Below, in pieces: positions 9,211 to 18,376 of a stretch of 64,000 bases of DNA. The stretch is from Rhizobium sp. BT04 (GTDB lineage: Bacteria; Pseudomonadota; Alphaproteobacteria; Rhizobiales; Rhizobiaceae): NCBI RefSeq assembly GCF_030053135.1, contig NZ_CP125652.1:2080001-2144000 (forward strand), given 5' to 3'. Below the pieces are notes generated by a model. That model had not been told where the DNA came from and made no database searches. It worked only from the letters and a program-made list of their open reading frames with translations. The position numbers were made by a program, and so were the translations under genes. Numbering within the stretch: the stretch's first letter is position 1; every line of letters begins with the position of its first letter.

Positions 9211-10653
9211 ATGGTATCTCTTCGTTTTGCCACACCGGCATTATTGTTATTACTGTCGGGCTGTGTGGTTGGCCCGGATCATGTTCCTCCTGAGATGCCG
9301 CTGCCCGCCAAATTCGGAGAAGGCGGAACGAAGAGCGATGGTGATGTTGCGACCGCCGCATGGTGGACCGCCTTCAACGATTCGAGGCTGAACGGCTACG
9401 TCAACGCCGGCCTCGAGCAGAACCTGTCAGTCCAGCAGGCGATCGAACGCATAAATGCGGCCTCCGCCAACGTCACCACCGCCGGCGCCGGCGGCCTGCC
9501 GAACCTGACCGTCGGCGGCTCGCACACGGTCAGCGGCCAGAGGGGCGAATTGCGCACGCAGTTCGACACGCGCAACACCAGCGCCGGCGACGTCCAACTG
9601 AGCTGGCTGCTTGATCTCTTCGGCCTCTACAAGCGCAGCACGGAGAGCGCGCTCGCCTCGCTCGATTCCGCTTACGCATCCGCTGATGTCGCCAAGCTGA
9701 CCCTCGTGCAGGATCTCGTGTCGAGCTATATCGACGTTCGCTATTATCAGCAGCGCCTAGCGCTTTCGAATGCCAACCTGAAGTCTCGCCGGGAAACCTA
9801 CGAACTGACCAAGTTCCAGCTCGAAGCCGGCGCCGCCTCGCGTCTCGACGTCGTTCAGGCCGAAGGCCTGGTGCAGTCGACGCTCGCCGAAATTCCGGGC
9901 CTCGAAACCAACATCCGCATATCGGCCCATCACATCGCGACGCTGCTCGGCCTGCCGGCCTCAGCCCTGGTCGATGAATTGCTGAGGGGCTCTGGTCAGC
10001 CGGTATTCCGCGGCGGCATCACCTCCGGCATCCCGGCGGACCTGATCCGCAACCGTCCCGATATTCGTGTGGCGGAACGTGATCTCGCTGCTGCAACCGC
10101 CAATATCGGTGTAGCCCAGGCGCAGCTGTATCCGAGCATCTCGCTCAGCGGCTCGATCTCACCGTCCTACATCAACCAGCGTGGTGTCCATGGCGGCCTG
10201 ACGCCTTGGTCCTTTGGCCCGACCCTCAACCTGCCGATCTTCGACGGCGGTCGCCTGCGCGCCAACGTCAAGTCCGCGCAGTCCGATGCCGCCACGGCCT
10301 ATCTCAACTGGAAGTCGACGGTGCTGACCGCGGTCGAACAGGTCGAGAACGCGCTTTCGGCCGTCCGGCGCGACGCCCGCACGGTCGCCGCACTTCAGGC
10401 CCAGGTAAAGACCACCCAGGAAACACTCGAACTTTCCACCGCATCCTACAAGGACGGCGCCTCTTCGCTGCTCGACGTTCTCGACGCGCAGCGCCAGGTC
10501 TCACTGGCCCAGGCAAGCCTTGCCCAGTCCGTCCAGCAGATGGCCAAGGACTACGTCTCGCTGAACATCGCCGTCGGCGGCGGCTATGCGCCTGGCGGCA
10601 AAACCACCGCACCGGTGAAGCCCGTGCCGACAGCGAAGCCAGCCAAGAGCTGA
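9211..10653 (+). CDS. Outer-membrane efflux lipoprotein, NodT/OprM family
   Basis: TolC-like channel of the tripartite pump. The N terminus is a lipoprotein signal with LLLLLSGC, the modified cysteine being residue 18. Two repeated outer-membrane efflux domains follow, seen in WLLDLFGLYKRSTESALA, IRNRPDIRVAERDLAAA and LNLPIFDGGRLRANVKSA. At 480 residues it has the normal length. It lies 150 bp after the pump gene and ends just before a strong terminator, so it closes the efflux operon. The NodT name reflects family membership and is not evidence for a nodulation role. Confidence 0.92.
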   Translation: MVSLRFATPALLLLLSGCVVGPDHVPPEMPLPAKFGEGGTKSDGDVATAAWWTAFNDSRLNGYVNAGLEQNLSVQQAIERINAASANVTTAGAGGLPNLTVGGSHTVSGQRGELRTQFDTRNTSAGDVQLSWLLDLFGLYKRSTESALASLDSAYASADVAKLTLVQDLVSSYIDVRYYQQRLALSNANLKSRRETYELTKFQLEAGAASRLDVVQAEGLVQSTLAEIPGLETNIRISAHHIATLLGLPASALVDELLRGSGQPVFRGGITSGIPADLIRNRPDIRVAERDLAAATANIGVAQAQLYPSISLSGSISPSYINQRGVHGGLTPWSFGPTLNLPIFDGGRLRANVKSAQSDAATAYLNWKSTVLTAVEQVENALSAVRRDARTVAALQAQVKTTQETLELSTASYKDGASSLLDVLDAQRQVSLAQASLAQSVQQMAKDYVSLNIAVGGGYAPGGKTTAPVKPVPTAKPAKS

Positions 10654-10688
10654 TCGGCAGCCGGTCTTTTGGAAAATTGGAAAATCGA

Positions 10689-10717
10689 AACCCCGCGATC
10701 GTCTCGCGGGGTTTTTT
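10689..10717 (+). terminator. Rho-independent terminator after the efflux operon
   Basis: Perfect 10-bp stem: AACCCCGCGA at 10689-10698 and TCGCGGGGTT at 10704-10713, with the 5-base loop TCGTC. It runs directly into a T tract. It lies 36 bp after the NodT-family stop codon. Confidence 0.9.
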
Positions 10718-10796
10718 GATGCCTGCCGAATTCGCTTCGCGGATAATTGCGCATAAGATGAATTTGGATTCGACAAGCAAAAAAAGCTGAGGTAAA

Positions 10797-10822
10797 GCTC
10801 TGATTAAACGATTAATCAGAGC
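10797..10822. promoter_or_regulatory. Perfect palindrome, probable LacI-family operator
   Basis: Arms GCTCTGATTAA (10797-10807) and TTAATCAGAGC (10812-10822) surround ACGA. The even symmetry with a central CG in TTAAACGATTAA resembles LacI/GalR operators. It ends 10 bp before the LacI start codon. It would therefore overlap the promoter or leader of the whole nucleoside operon and make that operon autoregulated. Confidence 0.7.
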
Positions 10823-10832
10823 GCCGTCGATC

Positions 10833-11882
10833 ATGGCTCAATCGCGCCCGGGACCAAACCTCAGCAGGATAGCGACGTCGCTCGGCGTCTCTGTCGCCAC
10901 CGTCTCCAATGCGCTTTCCGGCAAGGGCCGGGTCTCCGGCCAGTTGATCGAGAGAATCCGCGAGCACGCAGCCGAACTCGGCTATGTCCCGAGCCAGGCC
11001 GGCCGGGCGCTCAGGACCGGACGCAGCGGCGTCCTCGGCCTGGTGCTGCCCGATATCGCCAATCCGCTGTTCCCGAAGATCGCTCAGGCGATCGAATTCG
11101 CAGCCTCCGCCGCCGGTTACGGCGTGCTGATCGCCGATTCCCGCGGCGATGCCGCCACCCAGACCGAGGCGATCAACCGGCTCGTCGAGCGCAGCGTCGA
11201 CGGCATGGTCATCATTCCCCGCCGCGCCACTCGTATTTCTGCCGCCGCCTGTCCGGTCGCCGTCATCGACACCGCCTCGACGCCAGGCAACACCGTGGCC
11301 GCCGACCATTGGCAAGGCGGCCGCGAAATCGCCGACCATCTCGCCGGCCTTGGCCATCGCCACATCCTCATCATCGGCAACAACCAGGAATCCAACGTCC
11401 AGAACGACCGTGCCGGCGGCATCCGCTCCGGCATGCGCCCGGGCATGCATGCGGAAACACTGTGGATCGACAGGCTGGAGCAGGATGGCGGCATTGGCTG
11501 CCCGCTCGGCCTCGCTGAAAAGGTAGAACAGGGTTTCACCGCCTTCGCAGCCCTCTCCGACCTCCAGGCCCTGCGCGCGCTGACGGAACTGCAGCAGGCC
11601 GGCATCAGCATTCCCGCCGATGTCAGCGTCACCGGCTTCGACGATCTCATCTGGTCACCCGTCGTTACGCCGTCGCTGACGACGGTCCGGATGGACATGG
11701 ATAGAATCGCCGAGATTGCCGTGTCGGCGCTGACGGATGCCATAAGAACCAGCGCCACCGGGGAGGGCATGCTCGTTACCGCGGAAATCGACCGTGTCGC
11801 CATGCAGTTGATCGTCCGCCAATCGTCCGGGCCCTGCGAGCCCGGCACCAAAAACCTCAGAGATGGAGAACATGTAGGATGA
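10833..11882 (+). CDS. LacI-family transcriptional regulator of the nucleoside operon
   Basis: A 349-residue regulator. The N-terminal LacI helix-turn-helix is clear (SRIATSLGVSVATVSNALSG, about residues 10-29), with the hinge at about residues 45-60 (GYVPSQAGRALRTGRSGV). The rest is a periplasmic-binding-protein-like effector domain. Its stop overlaps the next start as ATGA, and it leads a seven-gene operon for an ABC importer, nucleoside hydrolase and adenine deaminase. The likely inducer is therefore a purine base or nucleoside, which is inference. A palindromic operator lies immediately upstream. Confidence 0.9.
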   Translation: MAQSRPGPNLSRIATSLGVSVATVSNALSGKGRVSGQLIERIREHAAELGYVPSQAGRALRTGRSGVLGLVLPDIANPLFPKIAQAIEFAASAAGYGVLIADSRGDAATQTEAINRLVERSVDGMVIIPRRATRISAAACPVAVIDTASTPGNTVAADHWQGGREIADHLAGLGHRHILIIGNNQESNVQNDRAGGIRSGMRPGMHAETLWIDRLEQDGGIGCPLGLAEKVEQGFTAFAALSDLQALRALTELQQAGISIPADVSVTGFDDLIWSPVVTPSLTTVRMDMDRIAEIAVSALTDAIRTSATGEGMLVTAEIDRVAMQLIVRQSSGPCEPGTKNLRDGEHVG

Positions 11883-12901
11883 AAAAAGCTGTCATTGCCG
11901 CGGTGGCGCTGTCCGCACTGTCACCGCTTGCCGCATCGGCGGCAGAACGGACGCTGACCATTTCCGTCTATGCCTTTGCCCAGGATGATTTCAAGACGCT
12001 GGTCTACGATCCGTTCGAAGCCAAATGCGGCTGCAAGCTCGTGGTCGAGACCGGCAACAGCGTCGAACGCCTGGCCAAGATGGAGGCCAACAAGGCCAAC
12101 CCCGTCGTCGATCTTGCCGCCGTTTCGATGGCCGATGCGCTGGCCGCCTCCCGCGCCGGGCTGACCGACAAGGTGGATACCGCGAAACTTTCCAATTTCG
12201 CCAAGCTGTACGACATCGCCAAGGATCCGAACGGTGACGGCATGAGCGTCGGCTATACCTTCTACGCCACCTCCATCGCCTATCGCTCCGACAAGATGAA
12301 GATCGACTCCTGGGCCGATCTCTTGAAGCCGGACTATGTCGGCCACGTCGCCTTTCCGAACGTGACCACCAATCAGGGGCCGCCAGCGCTCTACATGCTG
12401 GGCCAGGCGCTCGGCAAGGACACGCCCGATCTGAAGGGACCGATCGAGGCGCTGGGCGAGAAGAAGGACGAGATCGTCACCTTCTACGAAAAATCCTCGC
12501 AGCTCGTGCAGCTGATGCAACAGGAGGAGATCTGGGCAGCGCCGATCGGCCGTTTCTCCTGGGCAGGTTTCACCAAGCTCAACCTCCCCATTGCGTGGGC
12601 TACGCCAAAGGAGGGCCAGACCGGCGGCATGAACGTCCTGGTGCTGACCAAGGGTTCGAAAAACGCGGATCTCGCCTTGCAGTTCATGGATTTCTGGCTT
12701 TCGACCGACACCCAGACCAAGCTCGCCGAGAAGCTGATCGACAGCCCCGCAAACAGCGAGGTCAAGCTTTCCGAGGCAGCGGCCAACAACCTCACCTATG
12801 GCGAGGAAACGGCGAAGAGCCTCAAGCTGATCCCTTCCGCCGTCGCCCTCGACAATCGCGCCGGCTGGCTGAAGACATGGAACGAGAAGGTCGGCCAGTA
12901 A
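11879..12901 (+). CDS. ABC transporter periplasmic binding protein, PotD-like
   Basis: Extracytoplasmic solute receptor of the spermidine/putrescine-type fold (COG0687-like). A Sec signal peptide occupies about residues 1-21, ending ASA. The mature 340-residue precursor contains features usual in the group, such as VGYTFYATSIAYRSDKM and LKPDYVGHVAFPN. The family binds polyamines, thiamine and other small cations or sugars. Here the operon partners handle nucleosides and adenine, so a purine-type ligand is more likely. That assignment rests on context alone. Confidence 0.85.
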   Translation: MKKAVIAAVALSALSPLAASAAERTLTISVYAFAQDDFKTLVYDPFEAKCGCKLVVETGNSVERLAKMEANKANPVVDLAAVSMADALAASRAGLTDKVDTAKLSNFAKLYDIAKDPNGDGMSVGYTFYATSIAYRSDKMKIDSWADLLKPDYVGHVAFPNVTTNQGPPALYMLGQALGKDTPDLKGPIEALGEKKDEIVTFYEKSSQLVQLMQQEEIWAAPIGRFSWAGFTKLNLPIAWATPKEGQTGGMNVLVLTKGSKNADLALQFMDFWLSTDTQTKLAEKLIDSPANSEVKLSEAAANNLTYGEETAKSLKLIPSAVALDNRAGWLKTWNEKVGQ

Positions 12902-12958
12902 CGTGAAATCTGGTCCCGGCGCCGCCGGGACCGCTCTCCTGTCCTGGAAAGGCGCCTC

Positions 12959-13786
12959 ATGTTCCAGAACCGCGCGGAAGCCCTGGCGCTTGCCCTGCCG
13001 GCAGCCATCTTTGCGACCATGGTCTTTCTGCTGCCCGTCACGATCCTGCTGTCGGAGGGCTTCCAAGCCGGCAGCGCCTGGAGCCTGTCGGCCTATGCCG
13101 ATTTCTTTTCCGAAACGCTGAACCGCACCGTCTTCCTGCGCACCTTCCGGCTCGGGCTCGAAGTCACCGCCGTCTCCGCGGTCATCGGTTATGCCGCAGC
13201 CTTTGCCATCGTCAATCTGCCGGCGAATGGCAAGGGCCGGATGATCGGCCTCGTCACCCTGCCGCTGATGATCTCGCCGGTCGCCCGCACCTATGCCTGG
13301 ATCGTCATTCTCGGCCGCACCGGCATCGTCAACCAGGCGATCACGGGCCTCGGCCTCAGCGCCGAGCCGCTGCGGCTGCTGTTCACCGAGACCGCCGTCT
13401 TCATCGGGCTCCTGCAGCTCTTCCTGCCGCTGATGATCCTCTCCTTGATCAGCGCGCTGGAAAACATGCCGAAGGATGCCATTCCGGCCGCTCGCGTGCT
13501 TGGCGCCAACTGGTTCCAGGTCTTCTGGAAAGTCATCCTGCCGCTGACCAGGGAGGGCCTCGTCGTCGGCGGCACGCTTGTCTTCACCGGCTCGCTCACC
13601 GCCTATATCACCCCCGCCGTGCTCGGGGGCTCCAAGGTGCTGATGCTCGAAACGCTGATGTACCAGCAGGTTTCCGTCGCCAATGATTTCGTCTCGGCCA
13701 GCGTCATCGCTCTTATCCTGATCATCATGAGCTTTGCCGCCAACATCCTGCTGAAACGTCTTGCGACGGCGAGGAACCGCAAATGA
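12959..13786 (+). CDS. ABC transporter permease, PotB-like
   Basis: A 275-residue inner-membrane permease with about six transmembrane segments. It has the cytoplasmic EAA loop that docks the ATPase, seen around AIPAARVLGANWFQVFWKVILPL. It follows the binding protein by 57 bp and overlaps the next permease by ATGA at 13783. It is one half of the translocation pore for the putative nucleoside importer. Confidence 0.88.
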   Translation: MFQNRAEALALALPAAIFATMVFLLPVTILLSEGFQAGSAWSLSAYADFFSETLNRTVFLRTFRLGLEVTAVSAVIGYAAAFAIVNLPANGKGRMIGLVTLPLMISPVARTYAWIVILGRTGIVNQAITGLGLSAEPLRLLFTETAVFIGLLQLFLPLMILSLISALENMPKDAIPAARVLGANWFQVFWKVILPLTREGLVVGGTLVFTGSLTAYITPAVLGGSKVLMLETLMYQQVSVANDFVSASVIALILIIMSFAANILLKRLATARNRK

Positions 13787-14562
13787 CCCTCCGCCTGTTT
13801 TCGCCTATCGTGCTTGCCCTGCTGCTGGTCTTCCTGATCGGCCCGTTTCTGATCATCATCGCCGCGTCGCTCTCGGCCGGAGAGACGCTGGCCTTTCCGC
13901 CACAGGGCCTGTCGCTGCGCTGGATGATGAAGGTGTTCACCATCGAGAGTTTCCGCGACAGCTTCGCCATGTCGATGTTCCTCGCCGTCTTCGGAACGCT
14001 CGCAGCCCTCGTCCTCGGCATCCCGGCCGCCTACGCCCTGTCGCGCTACCGGCTGCCCTCGGCTGAGACCGTCCGCACCATCGTCTCGCTGCCGATCATC
14101 GTGCCCGGCATCATCGTCGGCCTGGCGCTGCTGCGTTATCTCGTCGTTCCCTTCGGCTTCAACATCACGCTCGCGCTCTTCTTTGCCCATACGGCCCTGG
14201 TGCTGCCCTATGCCGTGCGCGTCGTCTCCGCAAGTCTCGACAATCTGCGCTCTGATATCGAGGAGGCCGCCGTCCTGCTCGGCTCCTCCAGGCTCGGCGC
14301 CTTCTTCCGCGTGGTGATGCCGAATATCCGCGGCGGCATCCTTGCCGCCTTCATCCTCGGTTTCGTCACCAGCTTCAACCAGGTGCCCGTCTCGCTCTTC
14401 CTCTCCGGTCCCGGCGTCCGCACACTGCCGATCGACATGCTGGGTTACATGGAAACCACCTACGACCCATCCATCGCGGCGCTCTCCGCCCTTCTCGCCT
14501 TTCTCTCGATCGGCATCGTCTTCCTCGCCGAACGCTTCCTGGGATTTTCGCGCTATGTCTGA
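13783..14562 (+). CDS. ABC transporter permease, PotC-like
   Basis: A 259-residue second pore subunit with about six membrane helices. The EAA loop is seen around DIEEAAVLLGSSRLGAFFRV. Start and stop both overlap neighbouring genes (13783-13786, and 14555-14562 with the ATPase), which points to translational coupling in one operon. Confidence 0.88.
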   Translation: MTLRLFSPIVLALLLVFLIGPFLIIIAASLSAGETLAFPPQGLSLRWMMKVFTIESFRDSFAMSMFLAVFGTLAALVLGIPAAYALSRYRLPSAETVRTIVSLPIIVPGIIVGLALLRYLVVPFGFNITLALFFAHTALVLPYAVRVVSASLDNLRSDIEEAAVLLGSSRLGAFFRVVMPNIRGGILAAFILGFVTSFNQVPVSLFLSGPGVRTLPIDMLGYMETTYDPSIAALSALLAFLSIGIVFLAERFLGFSRYV

Positions 14563-15580
14563 TGCCTATCTTCAACTCGACAAGCTGACGCTTGCCTATG
14601 GCGATACGGTCGCGGTCGGCAATCTCGACCTTACGATCGGCAAAGGTGAACTCGTGGCGCTTCTCGGTCCCTCCGGCTGCGGCAAGACGACGACGATGCG
14701 CGCCATCGCCGGCCTGCTGACGCCCACCTCCGGCCGCATCAGCCTCGACGGCGCCGATATCACCCGCATCTCTGCCAACAAACGCGCCGTCGGCCTCGTC
14801 TTCCAGTCCTACGCCCTCTTCCCGCATCTGACGGTCTATGAGAACGTCGCCTTCGGCCTGCGCCTCAAGGGCATTTCAGGTGCGGATCTCAACGCCCGCG
14901 TCGGTTCCGGCCTCAAATCCGTCGGCCTCTCGGCCTTCGCCGGCCGCAAGCCCGCCGAACTCTCCGGCGGTCAGCAGCAGCGAGTGGCGCTCGCCCGCTC
15001 GATGGTGATGGAGCCGAAGGTGCTTCTGCTCGACGAGCCGCTCTCCAATCTCGATGCCCGGCTTCGCCTCGAAATGCGCGCCGAATTGCAGCGCGTACAG
15101 AAGGAGACCGGCGTCACCATGATCTTCGTTACCCACGACCAGACCGAAGCCCTGGCGCTCGCCGACCGCATCGTCGTGATGCTGAACGGCGGCATTGAAC
15201 AGATCGGCACGCCGGAAGAGATCTACAACAATCCCGCCTCTGCCTTCGTCGCCGATTTCGTCGGCTTCGAGAACGTCTTCGCGCTGAAGGACGGAAAGCT
15301 AGCGACGCCGAACGGGCCGGTGGCTCTTTCCGGCGCAGTGCCGGAAGCCTCAGCGGGCTTGGCCTGGCGGCCGCGCGCGGTTAACCTCGGTTCCGGCCCC
15401 TTCCAGGGCGCCGTGCGCGGCACCTCTTTCGCCGGCAGCACCCGCGAATATCTCCTCGATACGCCGCTTGGGCCCATCAAGGCCGAGATCGACGCAAGCC
15501 AGCCGCCGCATGAGATCGGCAGCGCGCTCGCCTTCGACCTGCCGGTTGCCGGCGCGGCAAACCTCAAACGGTTCGGGTGA
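14555..15580 (+). CDS. ABC transporter ATP-binding protein, PotA-like
   Basis: A 341-residue ATPase. Walker A GPSGCGKT lies at residues 38-45, the Q-loop in VFQSYALFPHLT, the signature LSGGQQQR from residue 136, Walker B LLLDEPLSNLD with Asp160/Glu161, and the H-loop in TMIFVTHDQTEA. The C-terminal 100 residues form a TOBE-type regulatory domain, as in PotA and MalK. The start at 14555 lies inside the end of the upstream permease gene. The gene reads on into the nucleoside hydrolase after only 4 bp. Confidence 0.92.
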   Translation: MSDAYLQLDKLTLAYGDTVAVGNLDLTIGKGELVALLGPSGCGKTTTMRAIAGLLTPTSGRISLDGADITRISANKRAVGLVFQSYALFPHLTVYENVAFGLRLKGISGADLNARVGSGLKSVGLSAFAGRKPAELSGGQQQRVALARSMVMEPKVLLLDEPLSNLDARLRLEMRAELQRVQKETGVTMIFVTHDQTEALALADRIVVMLNGGIEQIGTPEEIYNNPASAFVADFVGFENVFALKDGKLATPNGPVALSGAVPEASAGLAWRPRAVNLGSGPFQGAVRGTSFAGSTREYLLDTPLGPIKAEIDASQPPHEIGSALAFDLPVAGAANLKRFG

Positions 15581-15584
15581 AATC

Positions 15585-16505
15585 ATGGGCGTCTGGATCG
15601 ATACCGACATGGGCTTCGACGACATATCAGCCATTCTGGTGGTGGCACAGTCGGAATATGAGATCGACGGCCTATCACTGGTCTTCGGCAATGCGCCGCT
15701 GCCGCAGGTGAGAAGGAATGCTGCCGGCGCTGCCATCGCCTTCGGCTGGAAATTCCCCATCCACACCGGCCGCGCCATGCCGGTTCTCGGCAAGCTCGAA
15801 ACCGCTCAGGCGATCCTCGGCGCAACCGGCATTCCGACCATCGGCAAGACCCTGCCGGAGGGACCCGCCCTCGCCGAAAGCGATGCCTTCACGGCGCTCT
15901 GCCGCTGGCTGGAACGTGACGGCCAGCACCGCATCCTGGCGCTCGGGCCCCTTACCAATATTGCCGCCGTGGCGCTTGCCCGGCCCGATCTCGCCGCCCG
16001 TATCAGCGAACTCGTCTGGATGGGCGGCGGCGTCACATCGGGCAACCACACGGCCTCTGCCGAGTTCAACGCGCTGGCCGATCCCGAGGCGCTGGCGATC
16101 GTCATCGCCCATGGCCTGCCGCTGCGCATGGTCGATCTCGACCTCTGCCGCAAGGTGCTGGCGCGGCCCGAGGATGCCGAGCCGGTGCGCACCGCCGACG
16201 GCACCAATGCGGAGCTGATCGCCGATATGCTCTCGGGCTATGTAAGCATCGCCACCAGCCGCGGCCGCCCCGCCATGGCGATCTACGACCCCTGCGCCGC
16301 CGTCGCCTTTGTCGCTCCCGATATCGTCAGCTTCCGTCCCGCGCGCATCGACGTCGAGCTGCAGGGCGCCCTCACCCGTGGTCGCACCGTCGTAGAGACC
16401 CGCGCCGCGCATGCGAATTTCAATGCGCAATTCGCCGCCGACATCGATGCCGATAGGGCGCGTGTGATCATTCTCGCCGCCCTGGTCAACGAGGCCCGCA
16501 AATGA
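15585..16505 (+). CDS. Inosine/uridine-preferring nucleoside hydrolase family protein
   Basis: Hydrolyses ribonucleosides to free base and ribose. The calcium/ribose-binding motif DTDMGFDD is at residues 6-13, the usual N-terminal position. The metal and substrate loops LALGPLTNIA and WMGGGVTSGNHTASAEFNALADPEA follow. The length of 306 residues is typical. It lies between an ABC importer and adenine deaminase with overlapping stop/start (16502-16505). Nucleosides brought in by the transporter are probably split here, with adenine passed to the deaminase. Confidence 0.9.
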   Translation: MGVWIDTDMGFDDISAILVVAQSEYEIDGLSLVFGNAPLPQVRRNAAGAAIAFGWKFPIHTGRAMPVLGKLETAQAILGATGIPTIGKTLPEGPALAESDAFTALCRWLERDGQHRILALGPLTNIAAVALARPDLAARISELVWMGGGVTSGNHTASAEFNALADPEALAIVIAHGLPLRMVDLDLCRKVLARPEDAEPVRTADGTNAELIADMLSGYVSIATSRGRPAMAIYDPCAAVAFVAPDIVSFRPARIDVELQGALTRGRTVVETRAAHANFNAQFAADIDADRARVIILAALVNEARK

Positions 16506-18289
16506 ACGCCACCCCTCGCCAGGAACCCGCCGATCTCAACGATCCCGACTTGCGCGCCCGCGCCGTTGCTGCCGCGCGCGGCGATGCCCCCTTCGACGTG
16601 CTGATTACCGGCGGCCGGCTGCTCGACGCGGTGACGGGCCTGATCCGCGACGCCGATATCGGCCTCGCCGGCGCGCTGATCGCGAGTGTCCATGCCCCGG
16701 CAAGCCGCACGGATGCAGTCGAGATCATCGATGCGGCGGGCAGCGTCCTGACGCCCGGCCTGATCGACACCCACATGCATGTCGAAAGTTCGATGGTGAC
16801 ACCGGCCGAATATGCAAGCGCGGTACTGCCGCGCGGCGTCACATCAATCGTCTGGGATCCGCATGAATTCGGCAACGTCCATGGCCTCGACGGCGTGCGC
16901 TGGGCGATCGAGGCGGCGCGTTCACTGCCGCTGCGCATGATCCTGCTCGCCCCATCCTGCGTACCATCGGCGCCCGGCCTGGAACTTGCAGGCGCCGACT
17001 TCGATGCTGCCGTCGTCGCCGAGATGCTGCGTTCCTCCGCCGTCGGCGGCGTTGCCGAAGTCATGAACATGCACGGCGTCATCGATGGCGAACCGCGCAT
17101 GACTGATATCGTCAATGCCGGACTTGCCTCCGGCAAGCTCGTCTGCGGCCATGCCCGCGGCCTCGAAGGCGCCGATCTCAACGCCTTTATGGCATCGGGT
17201 ATCACCTCCGACCACGAACTCACCTCCGGCGCCGACCTCGCCGCCAAGCTTGCCGCTGGCTTGACGATCGAGCTGCGCGGATCCCACGACCATCTGCTGC
17301 AGGAATTCGTCGAGGTGCTGAACGGTCTCGGCCACCTGCCCCCAACCGTGACACTCTGCACCGACGACGTCTTTCCCGATGAACTCTACAAAAGCGGCGG
17401 CCTCGACGACGTTATCCGCCGTCTGGTGCGCTACGGCATGAAACCGGAATGGGCGCTGCGGGCCGCGACCTTCAACGCCGCAGCGCGGCTGAAACGCTCC
17501 GATCTCGGCCTCGTCGCAGCCGGCCGCCGCGCCGACATCGTGCTCTTCGAGGATCTCCAGGAATTCCGGGCGCGGCTGGTCATATCGGGCGGCCGCATCG
17601 TCGCCCGCAACGGCGGCATGCAGGTCGACATCAGGCAACTCGATACCGCACCGCTTGAAAATTCGGTAAAGCTCCCGCAATTCGGCGAAAATGATTTCCG
17701 CATTCCGTCGAAAGGCACACGCGTCCGCGTCGCCACCATCGACTGCCCGCGCTTCACGCAATGGGGCAAGGCCGAAACAGAGGTCAGGGACGGCTTCGTC
17801 GTGCCGCCGGCCGGCAGTGCCATGATCGCAGTCGTCCATCGCCACGGCAGGGCCGAAGGCACCCCGCGCATCGGCTTCCTCACCGGCTGGGGCGAATGGC
17901 GCGGCGCCTTCTGCACCACCGTCTCGCATGACAGCCACAACCTCACTGTCTTCGGCGGCAATGCACGCGACATGGCGCTCGCCGCCAATGCCGTCATATC
18001 AGCGGGCGGCGGCATGGCGGTCGCAAGAGACGGCGCGATCGAGGCGCTCCTGCCGCTGCCGCTCTCCGGCCTGGTGACCGATGCATCGCTTGAGAACACC
18101 GCCCTGGCCTTCGCCAACATCCGTAAGACCATGGAAAAGATCGCCGACTGGAAACCGCCTTACCGGGTCTTCAAGGCCTGCTTCGGCGCCACACTCGCCT
18201 GCAACGTCGGCCCGCACCAGACCGATCGAGGGATTGCGGATGTGGTGACGGGGGGAGTGATGGAAAGTCCCGTGCTGGAGATTTGGTAA
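16502..18289 (+). CDS. ade: Adenine deaminase
   Basis: Metal-dependent amidohydrolase converting adenine to hypoxanthine and ammonia. At 595 residues it has the family length. The N-terminal composite domain leads to PGLIDTHMHVESSM, whose two metal-ligand histidines are at residues 91 and 93. VWDPHEFGNVHG, GHARGLEGADLNAF, the DHELTSG region and TLCTDDVFPDEL are all characteristic of adenine deaminase. It is the last gene of the LacI-controlled operon and overlaps the nucleoside hydrolase. This supports a purine salvage or catabolic role for the cluster. Confidence 0.93.
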   Translation: MNATPRQEPADLNDPDLRARAVAAARGDAPFDVLITGGRLLDAVTGLIRDADIGLAGALIASVHAPASRTDAVEIIDAAGSVLTPGLIDTHMHVESSMVTPAEYASAVLPRGVTSIVWDPHEFGNVHGLDGVRWAIEAARSLPLRMILLAPSCVPSAPGLELAGADFDAAVVAEMLRSSAVGGVAEVMNMHGVIDGEPRMTDIVNAGLASGKLVCGHARGLEGADLNAFMASGITSDHELTSGADLAAKLAAGLTIELRGSHDHLLQEFVEVLNGLGHLPPTVTLCTDDVFPDELYKSGGLDDVIRRLVRYGMKPEWALRAATFNAAARLKRSDLGLVAAGRRADIVLFEDLQEFRARLVISGGRIVARNGGMQVDIRQLDTAPLENSVKLPQFGENDFRIPSKGTRVRVATIDCPRFTQWGKAETEVRDGFVVPPAGSAMIAVVHRHGRAEGTPRIGFLTGWGEWRGAFCTTVSHDSHNLTVFGGNARDMALAANAVISAGGGMAVARDGAIEALLPLPLSGLVTDASLENTALAFANIRKTMEKIADWKPPYRVFKACFGATLACNVGPHQTDRGIADVVTGGVMESPVLEIW

Positions 18290-18328
18290 GCCGGGACGCA
18301 CGGACCTCGCGACGGACGTCCCGTGCGA

Positions 18329-18358
18329 CCCCCATCCGCCTGCCGGCAGGCGGCAAGG
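18329..18358. repeat. Partial rhizobial mosaic repeat between convergent genes
   Basis: The stretch CCCCCATCCGCCTGCCGGC continuing into GGCGGCAAGGGTG resembles the left part of the fuller repeat at 21682-21779. It contains a short palindrome, GCCTGCCGGCAGGC. It lies in the 87-bp gap between ade and the amidohydrolase and may double as a weak terminator. Confidence 0.4.
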
Positions 18359-18376
18359 GTGCTACAAACGCCAAGC

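Noticed and set aside
9211..10653. Nodulation gene nodT
   Set aside because: The protein belongs to the NodT/OprM efflux family but sits in an RND pump operon with no nod box or nod genes nearby.
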